Shown here piece after piece: positions 26,574-33,904 of a DNA stretch of 34,225 bases. The stretch's first letter is position 1. Each line of letters begins with the position of its first letter. Below the pieces are notes generated by a model, which was given only the letters and a program-made list of their open reading frames with translations, was not told where the DNA came from and did no database searches. This stretch comes from Thiotrichales bacterium (GTDB lineage: Bacteria; Pseudomonadota; Gammaproteobacteria; JAABTG01), in assembly GCA_011389995.1 (NCBI GenBank), contig JAABTG010000041.1, positions 1 to 34,225 of the forward strand. The letters run 5' to 3'. A program made the translations under genes and the position numbers.

Positions 26574-26648
26574 CTGGTGCCGGAGCTCCAGGTCCAGGCC
26601 GGCTCCAGGCGCCGCAAACAGGTGGTGATCCCCCCGGGGGAGGACTGA
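26574..26648 (+). pseudogene. Possible yggU (DUF167) C-terminal remnant
   Basis: Directly after yggT, one frame reads LVPELQVQAGSRRKQVVIPP and then ends in a stop at 26646-26648. The VxxVxxGxxSRRKxVxI pattern resembles the C-terminal tail of YggU/DUF167 proteins, whose gene often follows yggT. The first 65-70 residues such a protein should have are absent. With only about 24 codons, this could be chance in GC-rich sequence. Confidence 0.25.
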
Positions 26649-26657
26649 AAGCAGGCC

Positions 26658-27491
26658 TCAGCCGAACAGGGAGCGCAGAAACCCCTTCTTCTTGCGCCCC
26701 GGCGACGATTTGCCATCGCCCCCGCCGGCGGCGGCCTCGGGCTTGGCATGCCTGCGGGGGGGACGCTCTCCCAACTCCCGTGCCTTGGCCTCCGCCTCCC
26801 GTTGCAGGCGCTCCCGCAGCTGGGCGCGGACATCGTCCCCCACCTTGAAACCCATGAGTTCGTCGAAGGTGTTGGGCTTGTGGAGCACCGACTTCGCCAG
26901 TTCCTCGAGAAAACTCTCCGTGAAGTCCTCCACCCTGACCTGATAGACGTTCGCGCCGATACGGCTGAGGTTCCGGGTGGTGATGCGGATCCGATGCTCC
27001 TGGGCGGCGATCTCGAAGTGCACCGACACCCGCACGTGGGCATCCATCTCGAAGCTGCCGCAATAGGCGCTGCCCGCCGCCCCCACGTCCTCCCGGAAGT
27101 TGAAGAGCATGCCGTGCTTCCACAGGTACTCACGCTCCCCCTTGACGCCATCCCGGGTGAACACCCTGAAAGTGACGGTATCGTCCCGCGAGCAGACGTA
27201 GGTCAGGGTCAGCTCGTTGGTATCGGGCACATCGTCGGCCTTCAGCATGTAGTCATGCTGGCGCAGGTGTTCGAGGCGGCCCGCCCCCTCCACCTCGTAG
27301 TCGGAGAAGATATCGGGGTCGGCCCTCACCAGGTTGTCGACGAATTCGCGCAGATAATGGTAGGCCCGCAGCATGGCCGGCTGGGCCCGCTTGCGGAACA
27401 TGGCGGCCTCGGACATGGCGCTGCGCCGCTCCTCCTCCCGCCGCGCCTCGGCATCCTTGGCCTGTTGTTTCAACTCTTCGAGTAATGCCAT
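26658..27491 (-). CDS. Unrecognised conserved-looking 277-residue cytoplasmic protein
   Basis: I do not recognise this protein. It has a charged N-terminal helix or coiled coil (about 1-35, EELKQQAKDAEARREEERR). A folded middle (about 36-215) is rich in beta-type segments (ELTLTYVCSRDDTVTFRVF, HVRVSVHFEIAAQEHRIRIT). A long helix follows (about 215-240), and the tail is basic, low-complexity and ends KKKGFLRSLFG. There is no signal peptide or membrane helix. The basic-hydrophobic C-terminus could bind membrane or nucleic acid, which is speculation. It is antisense to yggT-proC and divergent from the DUF4426 gene. In the recalled Pseudomonas order this position holds metX and metW. The start ATG at 27491 is the natural limit of the helix. 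Confidence 0.8.
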   Translation of the reverse strand: MALLEELKQQAKDAEARREEERRSAMSEAAMFRKRAQPAMLRAYHYLREFVDNLVRADPDIFSDYEVEGAGRLEHLRQHDYMLKADDVPDTNELTLTYVCSRDDTVTFRVFTRDGVKGEREYLWKHGMLFNFREDVGAAGSAYCGSFEMDAHVRVSVHFEIAAQEHRIRITTRNLSRIGANVYQVRVEDFTESFLEELAKSVLHKPNTFDELMGFKVGDDVRAQLRERLQREAEAKARELGERPPRRHAKPEAAAGGGDGKSSPGRKKKGFLRSLFG

Positions 27492-27778
27492 ACGCCAGTC
27501 CCCCGGGCCCGCTCACATGGTTGACCGCTGCGGCGGGCGGATGATATCCACCAATTCTAGCCGCTCCGTTGGATTTAGCGACAGCAAAGTCCAACTCATA
27601 AGCCGACCGTTCGGGGGAACGGCCGCCACAGGACTTGGTGAGCCACCTGATCCCGGCTAAGCTTTCGCCTTACATTGCCATAACAAGCCCGCTTTGCCGG
27701 TCATCCGGTAAAGGCAACGGGCGGACGGCGGCGGCACACCACCGCGAGCCGGAACGACAACTCATGAGGAAGCCCCAA
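27492..27778. promoter_or_regulatory. 287-bp divergent gap with several inverted repeats
   Basis: No gene is seen. Small dyads are present: GTTGGA / TCCAAC around 27569-27596, CCGTTC / GAACGG around 27606-27621, and CTTTGCCGG / CCGGTAAAG (27692-27700 and 27705-27713, one mismatch, 4-nt loop). The gap must carry promoters for the 277-residue protein and the DUF4426 gene. No known riboswitch fold was recognised. Confidence 0.35.
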
Positions 27779-28231
27779 ATGTACAAAAACACGGTTCTCA
27801 AGATCCTCGGCGCCCTGCTGCTCACCCTGACGACCCTCGGCGCCGCCGCGGAGCAATCGGTGGACGTGGGTGAATACGTCATCCACTACAACGCCCTCAA
27901 CACCGACAACCTGCTGCCCCAGGTGGCCCAGAGCTATGGCATCACCCGCAGCCCCAACCGGGTGCTTCTCAACATCACGGTATTGAAGAAGGTCATGGGC
28001 ACCACCGGCAAGCCGGTGTCGGCGGATATCACCGCCACCGCCACCAATCTGAACAACCAGCTGTACACCATCGACATGCGGGAGGTGGATGACGGCGGCG
28101 CCCTCTACCATCTCGGCACCCTCACCGTGAACCACGGCGACACCCTGACCTTCCACATCACCGCCGTACCCGAAGGCTCCGAAACCCCCTACAAGCTGAA
28201 GTTCCAGAAGCAGTTCTACGTGGCCCGCTGA
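27779..28231 (+). CDS. DUF4426 domain exported protein
   Basis: A protein of about 150 residues with a Sec signal (LKILGALLLTLTTLGAAAEQ), so periplasmic. The remaining 125 residues carry the DUF4426 pattern: YVIHYNALNTDNLLPQVAQS, GITRSPNRVLLNITVLKK, then a VSADITATATNLNNQ segment and a final FQKQFYV strand, suggesting a small beta-sandwich. The function is unknown. In pseudomonads such a gene (I recall PA0388) belongs to the same yggS-proC-yggT region, which supports the identification. ATG at 27779 was chosen because GAGGA lies 8-9 nt upstream; ATG at 27764 would add five residues. Confidence 0.85.
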   Translation: MYKNTVLKILGALLLTLTTLGAAAEQSVDVGEYVIHYNALNTDNLLPQVAQSYGITRSPNRVLLNITVLKKVMGTTGKPVSADITATATNLNNQLYTIDMREVDDGGALYHLGTLTVNHGDTLTFHITAVPEGSETPYKLKFQKQFYVAR

Positions 28232-28240
28232 AGGATGGGG

Positions 28241-28310
28241 CGAAGCATTCGGCGCGTTTGCTGCGACCCGCCCGGGGCGGCTGTGGCTGCGAACGCGGCC
28301 GGATGCTTCG
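28241..28310. repeat. Long imperfect hairpin between convergent genes
   Basis: CGAAGCATTCGGC (28241-28253) pairs with GCCGGATGCTTCG (28298-28310). The inner sequence continues the pairing imperfectly (GCGTTTGCTGCG against CGCAGCCACAG-type complement), giving a stem-loop of about 70 nt. It resembles dispersed palindromic REP-type elements and could also act as the end of the DUF4426 transcript. Confidence 0.6.
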
Positions 28311-28316
28311 TCATTG

Positions 28317-28346
28317 CCCGAGGGCGGCCCTTGAGGCCCCCTCGGG
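28317..28346. terminator. GC-rich hairpin between DUF4426 and LysE genes
   Basis: CCCGAGGG-c-GGCC pairs with GGCC-CCCTCGGG around a 5-nt loop (CTTGA), a 12-bp stem with one bulged base. It lies in the gap between convergent genes, directly after the long 28241-28310 hairpin. There is no strong U-run, so it may be a weak or Rho-assisted terminator or part of a repeat cluster. Confidence 0.45.
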
Positions 28347-28423
28347 AACACCTCAGGGGCGCGAACGGGAGGCCACGGGGGCAGCACCCTCAGCCCCGGC
28401 GTGCCAGCTGAGCCCGGCTTTAT

Positions 28424-29074
28424 TCAGTGCCTTCCCGGCACACCAGCGGCCGCCATCGGTATGCCATCCCAGGCGTCGCGCAACAGCACCAGGGCGAATA
28501 CCAGCAGCAGCAGCCCGCAGGCCGCCATGATACGCCGCTGCCAGTGGCGGGCGAGGCGTTCCCGTCCCCGGGACACCAGCCAGGCCAGGGCCAGCTTGCT
28601 GCCCACCAGCACGCCATAGAAGGCCGCGACGAAGGCGACGCCGCGCGCCGGGTGCCGGTGCCATGCCTCGAGCAGCAGGGGCCCGCCCACCGCCATCCAG
28701 AACAACCACGGATGGGGACTCAGGATGTTCACCATCACCCCCTGCCACAGGTCCCGGCGGCCCGGCATCGCGGCACCCGTTCCCAGGCTGGCGGAACGGG
28801 CCTCCGCCAACGTACGCAGGGCCAGATAGAGCACCAGCAGTGCTCCCAGCGCCGTGAGCCCCCGCAGGAAGGATGCCGGCAGGGCGGCGAGGAGGGTGAC
28901 GCACAACAGGATCACCGGCAGATCCGTGATCAGGGGGGCCAGGGCCACCCGGCCGCCGGCACCCATGCCGCCCTTGAGGGAGGCCGTCACGACGAGGGTC
29001 ATGAGGGGTCCGGGACTGACCCCGGCGGCCAGCCCCAGGCTCAGGCCCAGCAGCCACAGGGGCGTCTCGGTCAT
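28424..29074 (-). CDS. LysE/RhtB family amino-acid exporter
   Basis: A 216-residue inner-membrane protein with about six helices. The start LLGLSLGLAAGVSPGPLMTL is the LysE-family signature (GxxxxxxPGP), followed by a basic loop GGMGAGGRVALAP. Mid-protein NILSPHPWLFWMAVGGP matches the conserved NP/SPKxxLF region. The family exports lysine, homoserine, threonine or related small molecules; the substrate here cannot be told from sequence. The ATG at 29074 matches the family N-terminus. It lies 109 nt downstream of the TrpB2 gene on the same strand, which might hint at an amino-acid link. Confidence 0.9.
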   Translation of the reverse strand: MTETPLWLLGLSLGLAAGVSPGPLMTLVVTASLKGGMGAGGRVALAPLITDLPVILLCVTLLAALPASFLRGLTALGALLVLYLALRTLAEARSASLGTGAAMPGRRDLWQGVMVNILSPHPWLFWMAVGGPLLLEAWHRHPARGVAFVAAFYGVLVGSKLALAWLVSRGRERLARHWQRRIMAACGLLLLVFALVLLRDAWDGIPMAAAGVPGRH

Positions 29075-29183
29075 GCCATGGGGCGGCCTGGCCGACCGCC
29101 ACCCCCTCCCCGGGAGGCGGACATCAGGACCGTGGCCGGGCCATTGGCCGCCCGGTGCGATGGCAGGGGGCGGTCCAGGGGCC

Positions 29184-30551
29184 TCAGCAGGACTCGACGG
29201 AGGGCAGGCCGGACAGGGCCATGGCCAGCTCCGTCTCGCTGTAGTCCTGATCGTGGAGCCGGCCTTCCAGGTAATCGGTGTAGGCCTGCATGTCGAAGTG
29301 GCCGTGGCCGCACAGGTTGAACAGGATGGCCCTGGACTCGCCGCGTTCCCGGCAGGCCACGGCCTCGTCGATGGCGGCGCGCACCGCGTGATTGGGTTCG
29401 GGGGCCGGGATGATGCCCTCGGCCCGGGCGAACTGCAGGCCGGCCTCGAAGCACTCGTTCTGGTGATAGGAGCGGGCACTGGCCATGCCCTCGGCCACCA
29501 CCTGGCTCACCAGGGGCGCCATGCCATGGTAGCGCAGGCCGCCGGCGTGGAAACCCGGTGGCACGAAGTTGGAGCCCAGGGTGTGCATCTTCACCAGGGG
29601 CGTGAGGTGGGCGGTGTCGCCGTAGTCATAGGCGTAGGCCCCCTTGGTGAGGGTGGGGCAGTTGCTGGGCTCCACGGCGATGATCTCCACGTCGCGACCA
29701 CCCCGCAGCTTCTCCCCCAGGAAGGGAAAGACGATGCCGCCGAAGTTGCTGCCGCCGCCGGTGCAGCCGATGATCATGTCCGGGTAGTCATCGGCCATCT
29801 CCATCTGGGCCATGGCCTCCTGGCCGATAACCGTCTGGTGGAGCAGGACGTGGTTGAGCACGCTGCCGAGGGCATATTTGGTGTCGTCCCGCGCCACCGC
29901 CCGCTCCACCGCCTCGGAGATGGCGATGCCGAGGCTGCCGGTGCTGTCGGGATTGTCCGTCAGCACCGCCCGCCCGGCGGCCGTCAGATCGCTGGGGCTG
30001 GCGATGCAGGTGGCCCCGAAACTCTCCATGAAGGCCCGCCGGTAGGGCTTCTGCCGGAAACTCACCTTGACCATGAAGACTTCGATGTCCAGCCCGAAGA
30101 AGGCCCCCGCCAGGGCCAGGGACGACCCCCACTGACCCGCACCGGTCTCGGTGGCGATACGCCGCACGCCCTCCTCCCTGGAATAGAAGGCCTGGGGAAT
30201 GGCCGTGTTGGGCTTGTGGCTGCCCGCCGGACTCACGCCTTCGTACTTGTAGTAGATGCGCGCCGGCGTATCCAGGGCCTTCTCCAGGCGCCGGGCGCGG
30301 TACAGGGGCGAGGGGCGCCACTGGCGATAGATGTCCCGCACCGGCCCGGGGATCTCGATCTCCCGCTCGGTGCTCACCTCCTGTTCGATCACCGCCCGTG
30401 GAAACAGCACCGCCAGGTCGTCGGGACCGATGGGGAGGCCGGTGCCGGGGTGCAGGGCCGGCGTCGGCGGGTTGGGCAGGTCGGCGACGATGTTGTACCA
30501 GAACCTCGGCAGGTCCTTCTCGTCCAGCAGGTATTTGACCGAATCGCTCAT
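29184..30551 (-). CDS. TrpB2-type tryptophan synthase beta chain-like PLP enzyme
   Basis: A 455-residue fold-type II PLP enzyme. The PLP lysine is K113 in GSHKPNTA, and the phosphate-binding loop is [11 protein letters not shown]. It also has [15 protein letters not shown] and the TrpB2-specific long N-terminus ([10 protein letters not shown]) and C-terminal [13 protein letters not shown]. TrpB2 proteins form a lineage apart from TrpB1 that usually does not pair with TrpA and can use serine and indole or O-phosphoserine. No trpA is next to it. The start ATG has ACGGAG a few nt upstream. Its role may be indole salvage (family knowledge), with its physiological function here unknown. Confidence 0.93.
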   Translation of the reverse strand: MSDSVKYLLDEKDLPRFWYNIVADLPNPPTPALHPGTGLPIGPDDLAVLFPRAVIEQEVSTEREIEIPGPVRDIYRQWRPSPLYRARRLEKALDTPARIYYKYEGVSPAGSHKPNTAIPQAFYSREEGVRRIATETGAGQWGSSLALAGAFFGLDIEVFMVKVSFRQKPYRRAFMESFGATCIASPSDLTAAGRAVLTDNPDSTGSLGIAISEAVERAVARDDTKYALGSVLNHVLLHQTVIGQEAMAQMEMADDYPDMIIGCTGGGSNFGGIVFPFLGEKLRGGRDVEIIAVEPSNCPTLTKGAYAYDYGDTAHLTPLVKMHTLGSNFVPPGFHAGGLRYHGMAPLVSQVVAEGMASARSYHQNECFEAGLQFARAEGIIPAPEPNHAVRAAIDEAVACRERGESRAILFNLCGHGHFDMQAYTDYLEGRLHDQDYSETELAMALSGLPSVESC

Positions 30552-30613
30552 GGGCTCCGTTCTCTGGGTGCGGTGAGAGGGCCAAGGGTATCGGGACCTG
30601 CGGCGGTGGACAA

Positions 30614-30662
30614 TCGGGGGTCGGGGGTCGGGGGTCGGGGGTCGGGGGTCGGGGGTCGGGGG
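30614..30662. repeat. Seven tandem copies of TCGGGGG
   Basis: Seven exact head-to-tail copies of the heptamer TCGGGGG fill 30614-30662. They start 1 nt from the xth stop codon and end about 60 nt upstream of the TrpB2 start on the minus strand. The G-runs on the plus strand could form G-quadruplex structures, and the copy number should be prone to slippage. A run of spurious Pro/Asp/Arg repeat frames on the minus strand results from it. Confidence 0.97.
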
Positions 30663-30663
30663 T

Positions 30664-31431
30664 TCAAGGATGGTAGTCGATGATCAGGGGCGCGTGGTCG
30701 GAGAAGCGTTGATCCTTGTAGATGGTGGCCGCCGTCACCCGCCCGGCCATGGCCGGGGTCACCACCTGGTAATCGATGCGCCAGCCGACGTTCTTCTCCC
30801 AGGCCCGGCCGCGGTTGGACCACCAGGTGTACTGATGGGGCTCGTCGTTGATGCGCCGGAAGGCGTCCACCCAGCCCAGGGGGCCGAATACCCGGTCCAG
30901 CCACGCCCGCTCCTCGGGCAGGAAGCCGGAGTTCTTCTGGTTGCCCCGCCAGTTGCGGATGTCGGCCTCACGGTGGGCGATGTTCCAGTCGCCGCAGATG
31001 ACGACCTCCCGGCGCTGGCGTCCCAGGCGCGCCAGATGACCGGCCAGACGGGCCATGAGGTCGAACTTGACGCCCTGGCGCTGGTCCCCCGATGACCCCG
31101 AGGGCAGATAGAGGCTGACCACCGAGAGGCCCGGGAAGCGGGCCTCCAGGTAGCGACCCTCGGCGTCCACGTCCGGCCAGCCGATGCCGTGGCGGACCTC
31201 GTCGGGGGCCGCCCGTGAAAACAGGGCGACGCCGCTGTAACCCGGCTTGCGGGCATGATGAAAGGCACAGTGATAGCCCGCCAGATGGAATTCGCCGGTG
31301 GCCACCAGGTCGTCCTGGATGCGGGTCTCCTGCAGGCAGATCACGTCCGCGGCGGCCGCGCTGAGCCATTCGTAAAGGCCCTTGCGGCGGGCGGACCGCA
31401 GGCCGTTGGCGTTGAGGGTGATGATGCGCAA
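30664..31431 (-). CDS. xth: Exodeoxyribonuclease III / AP endonuclease
   Basis: A 255-residue enzyme of the exonuclease III family that incises DNA at abasic sites. The metal and catalytic residues are intact: N8 in LNANG, E35 in CLQETR, D148 and N150 in CGDWNIAH, and the final D245-H246 in [11 protein letters not shown]. This separates it from Crc, the catalytically altered homologue next to pyrE in Pseudomonas. The start is TTG at 31431 with GGAGG about 7 nt upstream, matching the family's MRI(I/V)TxNxNG start; the longer upstream extension is not conserved. It is divergent from pyrE, a common gammaproteobacterial arrangement. Confidence 0.95.
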   Translation of the reverse strand: MRIITLNANGLRSARRKGLYEWLSAAAADVICLQETRIQDDLVATGEFHLAGYHCAFHHARKPGYSGVALFSRAAPDEVRHGIGWPDVDAEGRYLEARFPGLSVVSLYLPSGSSGDQRQGVKFDLMARLAGHLARLGRQRREVVICGDWNIAHREADIRNWRGNQKNSGFLPEERAWLDRVFGPLGWVDAFRRINDEPHQYTWWSNRGRAWEKNVGWRIDYQVVTPAMAGRVTAATIYKDQRFSDHAPLIIDYHP

Positions 31432-31558
31432 GGCGGGTCCTCCGGGACGGTGGCGACAGAAGCCGCCAGAGTAGACAATATCCACCGTCGTCAGGCAAAC
31501 CGCCGCCGCGACGGCAGGCATGGTCACCACCGCTCCCACTCACCACCAAGGGAACACC

Positions 31559-32203
31559 ATGAAAGGCTACCAGCAGGAATTCATCGAGTTCGCCCTCGGC
31601 GTGGGTGTGCTCAGGTTCGGTGATTTCACCCTCAAGTCGGGACGCCAGAGCCCCTATTTCTTCAATACCGGACTGTTCAACAGCGGCGGCCACCTGGCCC
31701 GCCTCGGCGCCTTCTACGCCCGTGCCATCATGGAGGGGACGGTGCCATTCGACATGCTCTACGGCCCGGCCTACAAGGGCATACCCCTGGCGACGGCCAC
31801 CGCCATGGCGCTGGCCACCCACCATGACCGCGATGTGCCGCTGTGCTTCAACCGCAAGGAGGCCAAGGAGCATGGTGAGGGCGGCAACACCGTGGGTGCG
31901 CCCCTGGCCGGGCGCGTCCTCATCGTAGACGACGTGATATCCGCCGGGACCTCGGTGCGCGAGTCGGTGGACATCATTCGCGCCGCCGGGGCCGAGACCG
32001 CAGGCGTGGTGATCTCCCTCGACCGCCAGGAACGGGGCCAGGGCCCGCGCTCTGCCATTCAGGAGATCCGGGGCGACTTCCACATGCCGGTGATCAGCAT
32101 CGTGGCCCTGGACCAGGTGGTGGAGTATCTGGCCGCCCGCAACGACATGGCCGAGACCCTGGCCCGCGTGGAGGACTACCGCGCCCGTTACGGCGTGAGT
32201 TGA
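31559..32203 (+). CDS. pyrE: Orotate phosphoribosyltransferase
   Basis: A 214-residue type I phosphoribosyltransferase that makes orotidine 5'-phosphate from orotate and PRPP. Motifs are [18 protein letters not shown] at about 23-40, [14 protein letters not shown] at about 65-78, the flexible loop [12 protein letters not shown] at about 98-109, and the PRPP motif [17 protein letters not shown] at about 120-136. Length matches E. coli PyrE. ATG at 31559 is preceded by AAGGGA. With pyrB and PyrC' at 15-17 kb, the window holds two separate pyrimidine loci. Confidence 0.97.
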   Translation: MKGYQQEFIEFALGVGVLRFGDFTLKSGRQSPYFFNTGLFNSGGHLARLGAFYARAIMEGTVPFDMLYGPAYKGIPLATATAMALATHHDRDVPLCFNRKEAKEHGEGGNTVGAPLAGRVLIVDDVISAGTSVRESVDIIRAAGAETAGVVISLDRQERGQGPRSAIQEIRGDFHMPVISIVALDQVVEYLAARNDMAETLARVEDYRARYGVS

Positions 32204-32232
32204 GGCCGGCGGTGACATGGGCCTGTGGACGT

Positions 32233-32262
32233 TTCACCCTGCCCGCCGCGAGACGCTAGAAT
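32233..32262 (+). promoter_or_regulatory. Candidate promoter upstream of the DUF4124 gene
   Basis: TTCACC (32233-32238) and TAGAAT (32257-32262) are 18 nt apart in the pyrE-DUF4124 gap. The -10 is good and the -35 weak. It would give a 5' leader of about 150 nt carrying the palindrome at 32352-32367. Confidence 0.3.
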
Positions 32263-32329
32263 GCCTCCAAACCAACGTTCATTGTGCGAGGCGCTCCACC
32301 TCAAAGAGCTGAAAAGCCACCTCGCCCAT

Positions 32330-32372
32330 GCACGCACCCTCACCCCATCCCTCTCCCTGCAGGGAGACGGAG
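32330..32372. repeat. Dispersed-type palindrome (CCCTCACCCC...CTCTCCCTGCAGGGAGA)
   Basis: The 16-bp perfect palindrome TCTCCCTGCAGGGAGA (32352-32367), preceded by a CACCCTCACCCCATCC-type stretch, resembles a very widespread intergenic repeat seen in many bacterial genomes (recalled, not searched). It lies 55-90 nt before the DUF4124 start and could fold in the leader RNA. Confidence 0.55.
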
Positions 32373-32421
32373 AGATCGTGTGCCTGCGGCACTTCTTTCA
32401 CCCAAAGCCCATGGACCCGTC

Positions 32422-33126
32422 ATGACAAACATCCGCCATTCCATCCTCTTCCTGATGGTCGCCCTGATGGCCACGCCGGGTGCCGCCCAGACGGCCATCA
32501 AATGCTGGACCAACAGCGAGGGCGTGCGCGAGTGCGGCAACGTCGTGCCGCCGGAGTATGCCCAGAAGGGCCATGAGGAGTTGTCGGAGCGCGGCATCAG
32601 GAAGCGCGAGGTGGAGGCCGCCAAGACCCCCGAGGAACTGGCGGCGGAGCGGCGGCAGCGCCAGCAGCGGGAGGAGCGGGAGCGCCTGGCCCGCGAACAG
32701 GCGGCCCGGGACCGGGTGCTGCTGCGCACCTACACCTCGACGGGGGAACTCGACCTCGCCCTCGAGGACAAGCTCGCGGTGCTGGAATCGCGCATCAGCC
32801 TTACCCGCAACCATATCGAGAAGTTCAGCCAGAACCTGGAGCTGCTGCGCGCCAAGGCGGCCCGCGAGGAGCGCAGGGGCGGCGGCGTCTCCGACAAGGT
32901 GAGGGAGAACATCGCCCAGGTGGAGCGCCAGATCGAGAAGAGCCGGCAGTTCGTGGCCGACAGCGAGGAGGAGAAGGCGGAGCTCCGGCAACAACACGCC
33001 GCGGACAGGGAGCGTTTCGAGAAGCTGAAGTCAGGCACCATCCAGCCCGGGGATATCTCCCACCTCGATGCGGCCCGCCGCGAGGCCGGCGCATCCCCAC
33101 CTGCGGCGGGCGCAACGCCTCCCTGA
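32422..33126 (+). CDS. DUF4124-domain exported coiled-coil protein
   Basis: A 234-residue protein with a Sec signal (about 1-23, ending PGAAQ). A short DUF4124-like region (about 24-45) has C28 and C38 in IKCWTNSEGVRECGN, likely a disulfide. About 50-215 is strongly helical and charged, with heptad-like Glu/Arg/Gln runs (coiled coil), and the tail is Ala/Pro-rich. It is probably periplasmic, possibly spanning or spacing envelope parts. DUF4124 has no established function. ATG at 32422 is the only start that keeps an intact signal. Confidence 0.83.
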   Translation: MTNIRHSILFLMVALMATPGAAQTAIKCWTNSEGVRECGNVVPPEYAQKGHEELSERGIRKREVEAAKTPEELAAERRQRQQREERERLAREQAARDRVLLRTYTSTGELDLALEDKLAVLESRISLTRNHIEKFSQNLELLRAKAAREERRGGGVSDKVRENIAQVERQIEKSRQFVADSEEEKAELRQQHAADRERFEKLKSGTIQPGDISHLDAARREAGASPPAAGATPP

Positions 33127-33208
33127 AGCAAATCACGGGCCCCAGCCAGGGCCTCAATCTCCCGCGGCACCCGGACCAGCGACGCCGGCTGCCCGCCTCA
33201 GGGGCGGC

Positions 33209-33517
33209 TCAGGGTGCTTTTGCCGTAATGACGACCTCGAACGCCTCCATACGGCCCTCGCCGGCGAAGGCCTCCTTCGGCATGGGGTCGGCATGGGCCG
33301 CCCTGAAGTCCTCCGAGCCGACCCAGGCCTCGAAGGACGCCTTGTCCCGCCAGCTCGTCTGCACCACATAGGGCGTATCCGGGCCGTCGGGCCGGAGGAC
33401 CTGCATGGCCACGAACCCGGCTTGCTGCTCGATCTGTCCGGCACGCCTGCGGAAACGTTCCTCGAAGGTCTCTTCCCAGCCGCCGGCGACCGGGACGCGA
33501 TTGGTAACGATGTACAT
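33209..33517 (-). CDS. ABM-domain small monooxygenase-like protein
   Basis: A 102-residue dimeric ferredoxin-like (alpha+beta barrel) protein of the antibiotic biosynthesis monooxygenase family. The start MYIVTNRVPVAGGWEETFEE and the segments GFVAMQVLRP, YVVQTSWRDKASFEAWVGSE and FRAAH resemble the HmoA/HmoB/IsdG branch, some of which degrade haem. Haem cleavage here is uncertain, as no diagnostic ligand can be confirmed by eye. ATG at 33517 was chosen because AGGAGC lies about 6 nt upstream; a nine-codon longer form is possible. It is convergent with the DUF4124 gene. Confidence 0.87.
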   Translation of the reverse strand: MYIVTNRVPVAGGWEETFEERFRRRAGQIEQQAGFVAMQVLRPDGPDTPYVVQTSWRDKASFEAWVGSEDFRAAHADPMPKEAFAGEGRMEAFEVVITAKAP

Positions 33518-33544
33518 GGGTGCTCCTGTGGCCGGGGGATTCAT

Positions 33545-33904
33545 GCTAACCAGGCGAAGGATAGACCAGACCGGGCATCGGACGAAACGAGCGCCGCGCT
33601 TTTAACCTTGCGGCGCCGGGACCGAAGCGCCGGCGGCCGGCCTGCAGACCGTAAGACAAAACGAAGCGCTTACGCGCAATCGTCATATCTTCTTCACTAA
33701 AACGTCTGCTCCGTCACGTTTTAATCCCCACCGCTGCATTCCCGGCCCAACCCATGGTCTGCGCTGCGCCCCCCCAGGGGCAGGTAGAGGGAGGGAAGTC
33801 TGGGCCTGGCCGGTATCCATGCCATTCCGGAGCCTTGAGGAAGGCGCAGCGGATCCTCACCGACACGCATCATTCAATCCAAAAAGGACAGAGGGAAATT
33901 TGAA
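33545..33904. promoter_or_regulatory. 360-bp gap upstream of the final gene, with Pho-box-like repeats
   Basis: No gene is seen. GTCAT (33682), TTCAC (33693) and GTCTG (33704) start at exactly 11-bp intervals, with GTCAC following at 33713. Such 11-bp phasing of TGTCA-type units is the hallmark of PhoB boxes. The individual units match the consensus only partly (3-5 of 7). The block 33651-33725 is AT-rich relative to its surroundings, fitting a promoter. The gap also holds a GC-rich dyad near 33595-33620. Confidence 0.3.

Noticed and set aside
30548..30904. A Pro/Asp/Arg-repeat protein (PTPDPRP-type repeats)
   Set aside because: It is simply the translation of the TCGGGGG array plus an out-of-frame reading of xth.
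30664..31431. Annotation as Crc
   Set aside because: The nuclease catalytic residues that Crc lacks are all present.
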